NCBI RefSeq assembly: GCF_022513565.1
Contig: NZ_JAKWBE010000020.1
Coordinates: 83,663 to 147,662 of the forward strand
Direction: 5' to 3'
Length of the DNA: 64,000 bases
Source of the DNA: Streptomyces gilvus
GTDB lineage: Bacteria > Actinomycetota > Actinomycetes > Streptomycetales > Streptomycetaceae
Part shown: positions 34,241 to 42,509 of the stretch, in pieces
How positions within the stretch are numbered: the stretch's first letter is position 1
Layout: every line of letters begins with the position of its first letter
Program-made: the position numbers and the translations under genes
Notes under the pieces: generated by a model
What the model was told of the DNA's origin: nothing
Database searches by the model: none
What the model saw: only the letters and a program-made list of their open reading frames with translations

Positions 34241-36103
34241 ATGCAGCTGCTCGACCTGCTCGACGACCCCCGCCCCTTCGCCCTGCTGCGCCGCCGCACG
34301 CCGGGCCACGACGAGAACACCGTGGAGCTGCTGCTCGGCCCGGTCACGTCGTACGACCGCCTCGCCGACCTTCCCGGCGAGGGGCTCGCGCTGGTCCCCT
34401 TCCGCCAGATCCGCGAGCGGGGCTTCGACGTGCGTGACGACGGGACGCCGCTCGCGGTGCTGACGCCCGAGGAGACGCACACCCTGCCGCTGCGGGACGC
34501 GCTGGCGCAGCTCCCCGCCCACGACGTCCGTGTCGAGCGCGGCGGGTTCGACGTCGGCGACGCGGAGTACGGCGAGATCGTCGGGCGGGTGCTGCGGGAG
34601 GAGATCGGGCGGGGCGAGGGCGCCAACTTCGTGATCCGGCGGACGTACGAGGGGGAGATCCCGGGGTTCTCCCGCGCCGACGCGCTCGCGCTGTTCCGCC
34701 GGCTGCTGGAGGGCGAGCGGGGCGCTTACTGGACGTTCGTGGTGCACACCGGGGACCGCACGCTGGTCGGCGCCAGCCCGGAGGTGCATGTGCGGATGAC
34801 CGGCGGCACGGTCGTCATGAACCCGATCAGCGGGACCTACCGCTATCCCGCCGAGGGCCCGACGCCGGAGCATCTGCTGTCCTTCCTCGCCGACGGCAAG
34901 GAGATCGAGGAGCTGTCGATGGTCGTCGACGAGGAGCTCAAGATGATGTGCACGGTCGGCGACATGGGCGGGGTGGTGATCGGCCCGCGGCTGAAGGAGA
35001 TGGCCCATCTCGCGCACACGGAGTACGAGTTGCGCGGGAAGTCCTCGCTGGACGTGCGCGAGGTGCTCAAGGAGACCATGTTCGCGGCCACCGTCACCGG
35101 CTCCCCCGTGCAGAACGCCTGCCGGGTCATCGAGCGCCACGAGGTCGGCGGGCGCGGCTACTACGCGGGCGCGCTCGCGCTGCTCGGCCACGACTCCGGC
35201 GGCGCCCAGACCCTCGACTCCCCCATCCTGATCCGCACCGCCGACATCGACGCGGCCGGCCGTCTGCGCGTGCCGGTCGGCGCCACCCTGGTCCGCGGCT
35301 CCGACCCGGCGAGCGAGGTCGCCGAGACCCACGCCAAGGCGGCCGGGGTGCTGGCGGCTCTGGGCGTACGTCCGTCACGGCCGCGCGGCACGCACGCGCG
35401 CGTACGTCTCGCCGACGACCCACGCGTGCGTGCCGCGCTCGACGGCCGCCGGGCCTCGCTCGCCCCCTTCTGGCTGCGGATGCAGGAGCGGGCCGAGGAG
35501 TTGACCGGTCATGCCCTGGTCGTCGACGGCGAGGACACCTTCACGGCGATGCTCGCGCACGTACTGCGCTCGGGCGGGCTGGAGGTCACCGTCCGGCGCT
35601 ACGACGAGCCGGGCCTGCGGGCAGCCGTTCTCGCGCACGAGGGACCGGTCGTGCTGGGCCCGGGGCCCGGTGACCCCGCCGACCTGGCGGACCCCAAGAT
35701 GCGCTTCCTGCGGGAGCTGACCGCCGAGGTGATCCGGGGCCACCGGCACGGCGTCCTCGGCGTCTGCCTCGGGCACGAGCTGATCGCGGCCGAGCTGGGG
35801 CTGGAGATCGTACGGAAGGAAGTGCCCTACCAGGGCGCGCAGACCACGATCGATCTGTTCGGGCGGGAGGAGACCGTCGGCTTCTACAACAGCTTCGTGG
35901 CGCGCTGCGACGACGAGGTGGCGGAGGAACTGGCCGCGCACGGCGTCGAGGTGAGCCGGGCCGGCAACGGCGAGGTGCACGCCGTGCGCGGCCCGGGTTT
36001 CGCGGGGGTGCAGTTCCACCCGGAGTCGGTCCTGACGCTGAACGGGGCGGTGCTCGTACGGGACCTCGTCGGCCGGCTGCGCGGCACGAGCACGTTGTCC
36101 TGA
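34241..36103 (+). CDS. trpE: Anthranilate synthase, fused TrpE-TrpG
   Basis: 620 aa. Residues 1-~400 form the chorismate-binding component (FRQIRERGFDV, the family motif PISGTYRYP, EIEELSMVVDEELKMM and FAATVTGSPVQNACRVIE). Residues ~415-620 form a glutamine amidotransferase with the nucleophile in GVCLGHELIA and the His-Glu pair in GVQFHPESVLT. It makes anthranilate from chorismate and glutamine. The fusion resembles PhzE/TrpEG of actinomycetes, but the Trp leader peptide argues for tryptophan supply. No other trp gene follows; trpD is 27 kb away. Confidence 0.92.
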   Translation: MQLLDLLDDPRPFALLRRRTPGHDENTVELLLGPVTSYDRLADLPGEGLALVPFRQIRERGFDVRDDGTPLAVLTPEETHTLPLRDALAQLPAHDVRVERGGFDVGDAEYGEIVGRVLREEIGRGEGANFVIRRTYEGEIPGFSRADALALFRRLLEGERGAYWTFVVHTGDRTLVGASPEVHVRMTGGTVVMNPISGTYRYPAEGPTPEHLLSFLADGKEIEELSMVVDEELKMMCTVGDMGGVVIGPRLKEMAHLAHTEYELRGKSSLDVREVLKETMFAATVTGSPVQNACRVIERHEVGGRGYYAGALALLGHDSGGAQTLDSPILIRTADIDAAGRLRVPVGATLVRGSDPASEVAETHAKAAGVLAALGVRPSRPRGTHARVRLADDPRVRAALDGRRASLAPFWLRMQERAEELTGHALVVDGEDTFTAMLAHVLRSGGLEVTVRRYDEPGLRAAVLAHEGPVVLGPGPGDPADLADPKMRFLRELTAEVIRGHRHGVLGVCLGHELIAAELGLEIVRKEVPYQGAQTTIDLFGREETVGFYNSFVARCDDEVAEELAAHGVEVSRAGNGEVHAVRGPGFAGVQFHPESVLTLNGAVLVRDLVGRLRGTSTLS

Positions 36104-36123
36104 CCCGGCGGACGTCGGCCGAA

Positions 36124-37152
36124 TCAGCCGAAGAAGACGCCGACCTCCTCGTACAGCGTCGGGTCCACGGTCTTGAGTTTGGCCGTGGCCTCCCCGATCG
36201 GGACGCGGACGATGTCCGTGCCGCGCAGGGCGACCATCTTGCCGAAGTCGCCGTCGCGGACGGCCTCGATGGCGTGCAGGCCGAAGCGGGTGGCGAGCCA
36301 GCGGTCGAAGGCGCTCGGGGTGCCGCCGCGCTGGATGTGCCCGAGCACGGTGGTGCGGGCCTCCTTGCCGGTGCGCTTCTCGATCTCCTTGGCCAGCCAC
36401 TCGCCGACGCCGGACAGGCGCACATGCCCGAAGGAGTCCAGCGACTGGTCCTTGAGGACCATGTCGCCGTCCTTGGGCATGGCGCCCTCGGCGACGACCA
36501 CGATCGGGGCGTACGAGGCCTTGAAACGGGAGGTGATCCAGGCGCACACCTGGTCCAGGTCGAAGCGCTGCTCCGGGATGAGGATGACGTTGGCGCCGCC
36601 CGCGAGACCGGAGTGCAGGGCGATCCAGCCGGCGTGACGGCCCATCACCTCGCAGACCAGGACCCGCATATGGGACTCGGCGGTGGTGTGCAGGCGGTCG
36701 ATGGCCTCGGTGGCGATGCCGACGGCGGTGTCGAAGCCGAAGGTGTAGTCGGTGGCGGACAGGTCGTTGTCGATGGTCTTCGGCACGCCGACGACCGGGA
36801 CGCCGTACTCGTCGGTGAGGCGGGCGGCGACGCCGAGGGTGTCCTCGCCGCCGATCGCGATGAGCGCGTCGACCTCCAGCTTGGCGAGGTTCTCCTTGAT
36901 GCGCCGGATGCCGTTGTCCTGCTTGAGGGGATTGGTGCGCGAGGAGCCGAGGATGGTGCCGCCGCGGGGCAGGATGCCGCGCACGGCGGGGATGTCGAGG
37001 CGGACGGTGTCGCCCTCCAGAGGTCCTCGCCAGCCGTCCCGGAAGCCGACGAAGTCGTAGCCGTACTCCTGCACGCCCTTGCGGACGACGCCCCGGATGA
37101 CGGCGTTGAGCCCGGGGCAGTCGCCGCCTCCGGTCAGTACTCCGACCCGCAT
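36124..37152 (-). CDS. pfkA: 6-phosphofructokinase
   Basis: Glycolytic kinase, 342 aa. Motifs: LTGGGDCPGLNAVIRG (7-22), RGGTILGSSRTNP, the nucleotide-site GGEDTLGVAARL, PKTIDNDLSATDYTFGFDTA and VEVMGRHAGWIAL-like CEVMGRHAGWIAL, GHIQRGGTPSAFDR. GGED in place of the GGDGS of classical ATP enzymes places it in the actinobacterial PfkA clade with mixed ATP/PPi residues; the phosphate donor cannot be fixed from sequence. ATG 37152 has GAAGGGA upstream. Confidence 0.92.
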   Translation of the reverse strand: MRVGVLTGGGDCPGLNAVIRGVVRKGVQEYGYDFVGFRDGWRGPLEGDTVRLDIPAVRGILPRGGTILGSSRTNPLKQDNGIRRIKENLAKLEVDALIAIGGEDTLGVAARLTDEYGVPVVGVPKTIDNDLSATDYTFGFDTAVGIATEAIDRLHTTAESHMRVLVCEVMGRHAGWIALHSGLAGGANVILIPEQRFDLDQVCAWITSRFKASYAPIVVVAEGAMPKDGDMVLKDQSLDSFGHVRLSGVGEWLAKEIEKRTGKEARTTVLGHIQRGGTPSAFDRWLATRFGLHAIEAVRDGDFGKMVALRGTDIVRVPIGEATAKLKTVDPTLYEEVGVFFG

Positions 37153-37261
37153 GGAAATGTCCCTTCGCCGCGGTTGCCTGGTGACAGCCACGCTAATGGT
37201 GATCCACGTCACAGAGGGATGGGCGGGACCGGCAATTCCGGTGAATCAGCGGGCGGTTGGT

Positions 37262-37939
37262 TTACTCGTCGTCAAGTCCGCGCTCTATGGCGTACCGGAC
37301 GAGTTCCACCCGGTTGTGCAGCTGGAGCTTGCCGAGGGTGTTCTGGACGTGGTTCTGGACCGTGCGGTGGGAGATGACCAGGCGTTCGGCGATCTGCTTG
37401 TAGCTCAGGCCCTTGGCGACCAGGCGCAGCACCTCGGTCTCCCGGTCGGTGAGTTGCGGCGCACCCGGCTCGTCGGTGCCGGGGGCGGGCGCCGGTTCGG
37501 AGGCGAGGCGCCGGTACTCGCCGAGGACCAGTCCGGCCAGGCCCGGCGTGAACACCGGGTCGCCGACGGCGGTACGGCGCACCGCGTCCAGCAGTTCCTC
37601 CGTGGACGCCGACTTCAGCAGATAGCCGGTCGCTCCGGACTTCACGGCCTCCAGGACGTCGGCGTGCTCGCCGCTCGCGGACAGCACGAGGACCCGCAAC
37701 GCCGGGTTGTGGCCGACGAGTTCCTTGCAGACCTGGACACCGGGCTTGGCGGGCAGGTTGAGGTCCAGGACGAGGACGTCGGGACCGGCGGCCTTGGCGC
37801 GGCGCACGGCCTGGTCGCCGTCCCCTGCGGTGGCGACGACGTCGAAGCCGGACTCGGTCAGGTCGCGGGCGACGGCGTCGCGCCACATGGGGTGGTCGTC
37901 GACCACCATGACCTTGATCGGGCCCTGCCGCTCACTCAT
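37262..37939 (-). CDS. macR: LuxR-type response regulator MacR
   Basis: 225 aa NarL/FixJ regulator. Receiver: VMVVDDHPMWRDAV (acidic Asp14/15), phosphorylation site Asp59 in VLVLDLNLPAKPG, VLSASGEHADVLEAVKSGATGYLLKSA with the conserved Lys. C-terminal LuxR helix-turn-helix: LTDRETEVLRLVAKGLSYKQIAERLVIS. ATG 37939 overlaps the sensor stop (TGATG). Order and family match the Streptomyces MacRS system for morphology and antibiotic control; the symbol rests on that recognition. Confidence 0.85.
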   Translation of the reverse strand: MSERQGPIKVMVVDDHPMWRDAVARDLTESGFDVVATAGDGDQAVRRAKAAGPDVLVLDLNLPAKPGVQVCKELVGHNPALRVLVLSASGEHADVLEAVKSGATGYLLKSASTEELLDAVRRTAVGDPVFTPGLAGLVLGEYRRLASEPAPAPGTDEPGAPQLTDRETEVLRLVAKGLSYKQIAERLVISHRTVQNHVQNTLGKLQLHNRVELVRYAIERGLDDE

Positions 37940-39222
37940 CACCGCTCCGCCTTCACGCTCTTGGGTACCTTCAGTTCGACCTCCGTGCCCTGCCCGGGCA
38001 CCGAGATCAGCTCGGCGCTGCCGCCGAGGTCGCGCAGTCGGCCGCGGATCGACAGGGCGACCCCGAGCCGCCCCTCCCCCTCGGCCTGGGCGAGCCGCCC
38101 CTCGGGGATGCCGGGACCGTCGTCCCGTACGGTCACCACGATCTCGCCGGGTTCGTCCTCGACGAGGATCCACGCGCGCGCGTCCTCGCCCGCGTGCCGG
38201 CGGACGTTGTCCAGGCAGGCGCCGACGGCCGCGGCCAGTTCCCGCGCGGCGGCCGGCGGCAGCGGCACCGGCGCGCCGGGCTCGGCGAAGCTGACCCTGG
38301 CGGCCGCGTACGGCGCGAGGAGGGTCCGCAGATCGACGAGGCCGTCCTCGTCGGGTTCGTCCACGGCGCGTACGACCGCGCCCTCGGCCGCGCCCTCGGA
38401 GACCCGGGAGACCGGGAGCAGCCCGCCGGAGACCAGGGTGCGCAGGGCGACCTCCTGCTCGCCCGCCATCCGGCCCAGTTCCGCCGCCTCACCGCCGATG
38501 ACCAGGCCCCGGCGCTGCACCATGGCCAGCACCTGCAGGACCCCGTCGTGGATGTCCCGGGCGAGCCGCTCCCGCTCCCTCGTCGCTGCCTCGATCTCCA
38601 GGGCGCGGGCGAGGGTGCGCTCGGAGGCGCGGGCCACCTCGACGACGTAACCGATGGCGATGGAGGCGACCCAGACCAGGATGACGTTGTGGACGGTGTC
38701 GCGGGCCGGGGCGCCGCGCTCGATGAGGTTGGCGACGGCGACCGGGGTGGAGGCGAAGGCGGCCCAGCGCCAGCCGCCCTTGATGGCGTAGGCGAGAACC
38801 GATCCGGCGGTCCATATCGACGGCAGGGTGGGACCGCCGCTGTGGATGTGCGCGTCGTCGGCGGCCAGCGGGGTCAGCAGGATGCCGGTGAGGGCGACGG
38901 CGAGGTCGACGGCGAGGAAGCGCTTGGTGCAGGCGGCCGCGTTCTGCACGCGGGGCAGGGTGGCGAGGGTCCAGACGAACAGGACGCAGTAGTAGACGAT
39001 GGCGATGCCGGGACGGTCGTACTCGTCGTAGGCGGTGGCGAACAGACCGACCGCGTACAGCATGGTGAGCACCCGGTACGCGCTGAGCGCCCGCCACAGG
39101 GGCTGCTCCACGGACATCTTCAGCACGCGTTGCCTTTGGACTCGTCCGCCACCGGGCGCCGCAGCCGGTGCGCGCCCTGCGGCTCCCTCGCGCTCACGCT
39201 TGGCCAACTCCCCCACCCCCAC
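37939..39222 (-). CDS. macS: MacS-type sensor histidine kinase
   Basis: 427 aa. About five membrane segments (residues ~50-195), then HisKA_3 with the phospho-acceptor His225 in RERERLARDIHDGVLQVLA and an ATPase domain (LDNVRRHAGEDARAWI as N-box, VRDDGPGIPEGRL as G1, GLGVALSIRGRL-like GRLGVALSIRGRL). Partner of MacR, with which it shares one base. GTG 39222 lies 7 nt after TAGGCT, indicating a leaderless transcript and a promoter inside the acyltransferase 3' region; ATG 39117 is a shorter alternative. Confidence 0.86.
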   Translation of the reverse strand: MGVGELAKREREGAAGRAPAAAPGGGRVQRQRVLKMSVEQPLWRALSAYRVLTMLYAVGLFATAYDEYDRPGIAIVYYCVLFVWTLATLPRVQNAAACTKRFLAVDLAVALTGILLTPLAADDAHIHSGGPTLPSIWTAGSVLAYAIKGGWRWAAFASTPVAVANLIERGAPARDTVHNVILVWVASIAIGYVVEVARASERTLARALEIEAATRERERLARDIHDGVLQVLAMVQRRGLVIGGEAAELGRMAGEQEVALRTLVSGGLLPVSRVSEGAAEGAVVRAVDEPDEDGLVDLRTLLAPYAAARVSFAEPGAPVPLPPAAARELAAAVGACLDNVRRHAGEDARAWILVEDEPGEIVVTVRDDGPGIPEGRLAQAEGEGRLGVALSIRGRLRDLGGSAELISVPGQGTEVELKVPKSVKAER

Positions 39223-39232
39223 AGCCAGGAGC

Positions 39233-39976
39233 CTATGCCCCGGACTTGTCCTTCTTGGCCTGTTCCTTGGCCTGTTCCTTCTCGGCCTTCGCCGCCTCCG
39301 CTATCTGCCGCTTGGCGGCGGTGGCGTATATGTCGACGTACTCCTGGCCGGAGAGCTTCATGATCTCGTACATGACCTCGTCGGTCACCGCCCGCAGCAC
39401 GAAACGGTCGTGCTCCATGCCCTGGTAGCGGCTGAAGTCGAGGGCCCTGCCGATGCGGATGCCGGGACGCATGATCTTGGGCATGACCTTGCCCGGCGGC
39501 TGGATCTTCTCCGTGTCGATCATCGCGACCGGGACGACCGGGGCGCCGGAGGCGAGCGCCACGCGCGCGAGGCCGCCGGGCTTGCCCCGGTAGAGGCGGC
39601 CGTCGGGCGAGCGCGTGCCCTCCGGGTAGATCCCGAACAGCTCACCGCGCTCCAGCACTTCCAGGCCGCTCCTGATGGCGGCCTCGCCCGCGCCGCGCGC
39701 GCCGGAGCGGTCCACCGGGAGCTGGCCGACGCCCTTGAAGAAGGCGGCCGTCAGACGGCCCTTCACACCGGGCGTGGTGAAGTACTCGGCCTTCGCGATG
39801 AAGGTCACCTTGCGGTCGAGGACCGCGGGCAGGAAGAACGAGTCCGAGAAGGACAGGTGGTTGCTCGCCAGGATCGCCGCCCCCTCGGCGGGCACGTTCT
39901 CCAGGCCCTCCACCCAGGGCCTGAAGGTGACCTTCAGCGGTCCCCCGATAGCGACCTTCATCGCGCCGTACAACAA
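39233..39976 (-). CDS. PlsC-family 1-acylglycerol-3-phosphate acyltransferase
   Basis: 247 aa phospholipid acyltransferase: block I ASNHLSFSDSFFLP (HxxxxD), block II FIAKAEYF / KGRLTAAFFKGVGQLPVDR, block III FGIYPEGTRSPDGRLYRGKPG, block IV VPVAMIDT. The C-terminal 25 residues are Lys/Ala/Glu-rich. TTG 39976 is chosen because CAGGAGGC is 7 nt upstream, giving MLYGAMK; an ATG five codons later lacks such a site. It corresponds to the Rv2182c position in mycobacteria, next to mannosyltransferase genes. Confidence 0.88.
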   Translation of the reverse strand: MLYGAMKVAIGGPLKVTFRPWVEGLENVPAEGAAILASNHLSFSDSFFLPAVLDRKVTFIAKAEYFTTPGVKGRLTAAFFKGVGQLPVDRSGARGAGEAAIRSGLEVLERGELFGIYPEGTRSPDGRLYRGKPGGLARVALASGAPVVPVAMIDTEKIQPPGKVMPKIMRPGIRIGRALDFSRYQGMEHDRFVLRAVTDEVMYEIMKLSGQEYVDIYATAAKRQIAEAAKAEKEQAKEQAKKDKSGA

Positions 39977-40049
39977 CCGAGTGCCTCCTGTTTGTCGTCG
40001 ATCAGACCTTAACCCGCCCCGCGCGCAAAGGAGCCGACGGCCCTGGTCG

Positions 40050-40072
40050 GTGTCAGTGCCGTCGCGTACGGT
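40050..40072 (+). promoter_or_regulatory. RecA-NDp / PafBC-like promoter of the hydrolase operon
   Basis: GTGTCAGTG (40050-40058), 8 bp, TACGGT (40067-40072); predicted start at 40080, giving a ~53 nt leader. The leader holds a near-duplicate CTCATGAAC word (40098 and 40116 areas). Confidence 0.55.
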
Positions 40073-40132
40073 GAAGCACATCTGGACTTCACGTCACTCT
40101 CATGAACCGTCCCTCTCATGAACAGGAGACCG

Positions 40133-40915
40133 ATGGTGCCGGTCCTTCCTGGAGCCGAGCCGTTCCGCCACGAGGGCGGGGAGGTCGGCGTCCTGCTCTG
40201 CCACGGGTTCACGGGCTCGCCCCAGTCGCTGCGCCCGTGGGCGGAGCATCTCGCCGAGCACGGCCTCACGGTGTCGCTGCCGCTGCTGCCCGGGCACGGC
40301 ACCCGCTGGGAGGACATGCAGCTCACCGGCTGGCAGGACTGGTACGCGGAGGTGGACCGCGAGCTGCGCGCCCTGGGCGAGCGCTGCGAGCGGGTCTTCG
40401 TGGCCGGTCTGTCCATGGGCGGCGCCCTGGCGCTGCGGCTGGCGGCCCGGCACGGTGACGCGGTCAGCGGCGTCGTGGTCGTCAACCCGGCGAACAAGGT
40501 GCACGGCCTGTCCGCGTACGCCCTTCCGGTGGCCCGTCATCTCGTCCGTACGACGAAGGGGATCGCCAGCGACATCGCCCTGCCGGGCAGCGCCGAGCTG
40601 GGCTACGACCGGGTGCCGCTGCACGCGGCGCACTCCCTGAGGAACTTCTTCCGGCTGGTCGACCGCGAGCTGCCGCAGGTCACCCAGCCGCTGTTGCTGC
40701 TGCGCAGCCCGCAGGACCATGTGGTGCCGCCGGCCGACTCCGCGCGCGTGCTGAGCCGGGTCTCCTCGCGGGACGTCACCGAGATCCTGCTGGAACAGAG
40801 CTACCACGTCGCGACGTTGGACCATGACGCGGACCGGATCTTCGAGGAGAGCCTCGCGTTCATCGGCCGGCTCGCACCCAGTGTCGGCAAGGAAGGGACG
40901 GCCGCTGGTGGCTGA
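40133..40915 (+). CDS. Alpha/beta hydrolase (carboxylesterase/thermostable monoglyceride lipase type)
   Basis: 260 aa. Oxyanion region LCHGFTGSPQSLRPWAE, lid PLLPGHGTRWEDM, nucleophile Ser94 in AGLSMGGALAL, Asp in LRSPQDHVVPP, His in SYHVATLDHD. This matches Est30-type carboxylesterases. ATG 40133 is chosen because AGGAGA precedes it; ATG 40118 is possible but has no ribosome site. Its 3' end overlaps the following membrane protein gene by 8 bp. Confidence 0.88.
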   Translation: MVPVLPGAEPFRHEGGEVGVLLCHGFTGSPQSLRPWAEHLAEHGLTVSLPLLPGHGTRWEDMQLTGWQDWYAEVDRELRALGERCERVFVAGLSMGGALALRLAARHGDAVSGVVVVNPANKVHGLSAYALPVARHLVRTTKGIASDIALPGSAELGYDRVPLHAAHSLRNFFRLVDRELPQVTQPLLLLRSPQDHVVPPADSARVLSRVSSRDVTEILLEQSYHVATLDHDADRIFEESLAFIGRLAPSVGKEGTAAGG

Positions 40916-41507
40916 GCACGACTCGGATCGCGAGGACCGCGAGCCGGAGGAGCAGGGCGTCCCGTTCGACGAGGACGCCGCGTGGGCCGCGATCGTCGCG
41001 GGTTACGGCGAGGAACCGCCGGACCCGCCGGGCACGAAGCCGTTCAAGTCGGTCGAGGACCTGGCCCTGCTGGAGCCGGAGACCAACGACGAGAAGCCGG
41101 CCGACGACCGGGAGAACAGGTCGGACAAGGGGGACGAGGAGGAGAAGCAGAGCAGACCCTCGGGTCCGCTGGGCAGCTCCATCTCCTTCGCGCCCGGCGT
41201 CGGACCGCGCGACTACACGGCCCGGGAGCCGTCCGAGGACGACTTCGACGAGGACGACGAGGGGCACTTCGTCCCGCCGGAGCCGCCGCCGCTGCCCGAC
41301 GCCGACGTGACCGCCAAGTTCGCCTGGCTGGGCGTCATCGGCGGCCCCGTGCTGATCCTGCTGGCCGTGCTGTTCGGCTGGGACATGACCTGGTGGCTCA
41401 CCACCCTCGGCATCGGCGGCTTCCTGGGCGGCTTCGCCACACTGGTGATGCGCATGCGCACGGACGACGACGAGCCCGAGGACCCGGGCCGCGGCGCGGT
41501 GGTCTGA
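40908..41507 (+). CDS. Acidic two-helix membrane protein of unknown function
   Basis: 199 aa. Residues 1-~130 are highly acidic and probably disordered (SDREDREPEEQGVPFDEDAAW, then EDDFDEDDEGHF). Two membrane segments follow (KFAWLGVIGGPVLILLAVLFG and WWLTTLGIGGFLGGFATLVM) and a short acidic tail. The conserved stretch VPFDEDAAWAAIVAGYGEEP and GPRDYTAREPSEDDF identify a streptomycete family without known role. GTG 40908 overlaps the hydrolase gene; a strong terminator follows. Confidence 0.8.
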   Translation: MAEHDSDREDREPEEQGVPFDEDAAWAAIVAGYGEEPPDPPGTKPFKSVEDLALLEPETNDEKPADDRENRSDKGDEEEKQSRPSGPLGSSISFAPGVGPRDYTAREPSEDDFDEDDEGHFVPPEPPPLPDADVTAKFAWLGVIGGPVLILLAVLFGWDMTWWLTTLGIGGFLGGFATLVMRMRTDDDEPEDPGRGAVV

Positions 41508-41534
41508 CGCCCCCACCCCCACCCACAGCCGACC

Positions 41535-41568
41535 GAGGGCCCGCCCGGACACATCCGGGCGGGCCCTC
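41535..41568. terminator. Strong bidirectional terminator
   Basis: 15 bp perfect stem: GAGGGCCCGCCCGGA (41535-41549) and TCCGGGCGGGCCCTC (41554-41568) with a 4-nt loop. It separates the converging membrane-protein and endonuclease/phosphatase genes. Confidence 0.85.
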
Positions 41569-41614
41569 GTGCGCGTGCCTCGACAGCCGGCAGACGGGAA
41601 CTGTCGGACAGGCC

Positions 41615-42364
41615 CTACGAGGCGGCGGGGATTCTGAGGGCGGCCAGGACCGGGAGGTGGTCCGTGGCTGTCCTCAGGTCGGTCTCGGTGACGCCGGGGA
41701 GGCCGAGCGGGACGCCCGCGCCGAGCACCTCGATGCCCTTGGTGGCGAAGATCGCGTCGATGCGCTGGAGGGGGATGACCGGGGTGAAGGTGTACTCGCT
41801 GCCCCAGGGGACGGTCGTCCAGCAGTCCTGGAGGTCGGCGGCCAGGCGCTGGAAGGTGCGGCCGGTGGGCCGGTCGTTGAGGTCGCCGCCCGCGACGGCG
41901 TGGTCCACGCCGAGGCCGGCCAGCCGGTCCAGGAGCATGCCGGCCTGGTCGTAGCGTTCGTTCGGCTCGAGGGAGAGGTGGCAGCTCAGTACGCCGACGC
42001 GGACGCCGCCGAAGCGGACGACCGCGGTGGCGAAGCCGCGTCGGTGCCGGCCGGGGGTGAGCGGCAGCAGGACGTCCTCCGTGCGCTCCACGGTGGCCCG
42101 GAGGCCGCAGAGGATCGCCGGGCCCGCGGCGGTGCCGCCGCCGGTGAGGATGACCAGGCCGGAGGCCGAGGCCAGGCGGGCGAGCTTCTTGCGCCAGCGG
42201 AAGAAGCGGGGGGCTTCCTGGATGAGCACCAGGTCCGGGGCGCACGCGGTGATGACGCGGGCGAGGGCGTCGGTGTCGTCCCGCATCGAGCGGATGTTGT
42301 AGCTCAGGACGCGCAGGACGGCAGAACCGTCGGCCTCGGTGCGGGAGTTGGGAAGCGGCTCCAT
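41615..42364 (-). CDS. Endonuclease/exonuclease/phosphatase family protein
   Basis: 249 aa. EEP fold motifs in order: VLSYNIRSMRDD, DLVLIQEAPRF (catalytic Glu), GVLSCHLSLEPNERYDQA, AGGDLNDRP (Asp/Asn), RIDAIFATKG, TDHLPVLAAL (Asp-His). Substrate could be nucleic acid, phospholipid or phosphoinositide; nothing decides. ATG 42364 follows TAGATT by 7 nt (leaderless); TTG 42373 is the longest option. Confidence 0.86.
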   Translation of the reverse strand: MEPLPNSRTEADGSAVLRVLSYNIRSMRDDTDALARVITACAPDLVLIQEAPRFFRWRKKLARLASASGLVILTGGGTAAGPAILCGLRATVERTEDVLLPLTPGRHRRGFATAVVRFGGVRVGVLSCHLSLEPNERYDQAGMLLDRLAGLGVDHAVAGGDLNDRPTGRTFQRLAADLQDCWTTVPWGSEYTFTPVIPLQRIDAIFATKGIEVLGAGVPLGLPGVTETDLRTATDHLPVLAALRIPAAS

Positions 42365-42509
42365 GTGGATCAATCTACGCCCCTCGGCTCGGGGCGCGAG
42401 GCTTGTGGGCGGCCGGCCGGTGGTGCGTGACCCGGTCGCGCCCGCGCGGCGAAGGCCGCGCGTCGATACAGCCCCGCGCCCCTGCCGGGCGCGTTCACGA
42501 ACCGTCCGG

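Noticed and set aside
32621..35332. 903-codon minus-strand frame joining DAHP synthase to the region antisense to trpE
   Set aside because: Only the 450-residue C-terminal part is a real protein; the rest is a shadow of trpE.
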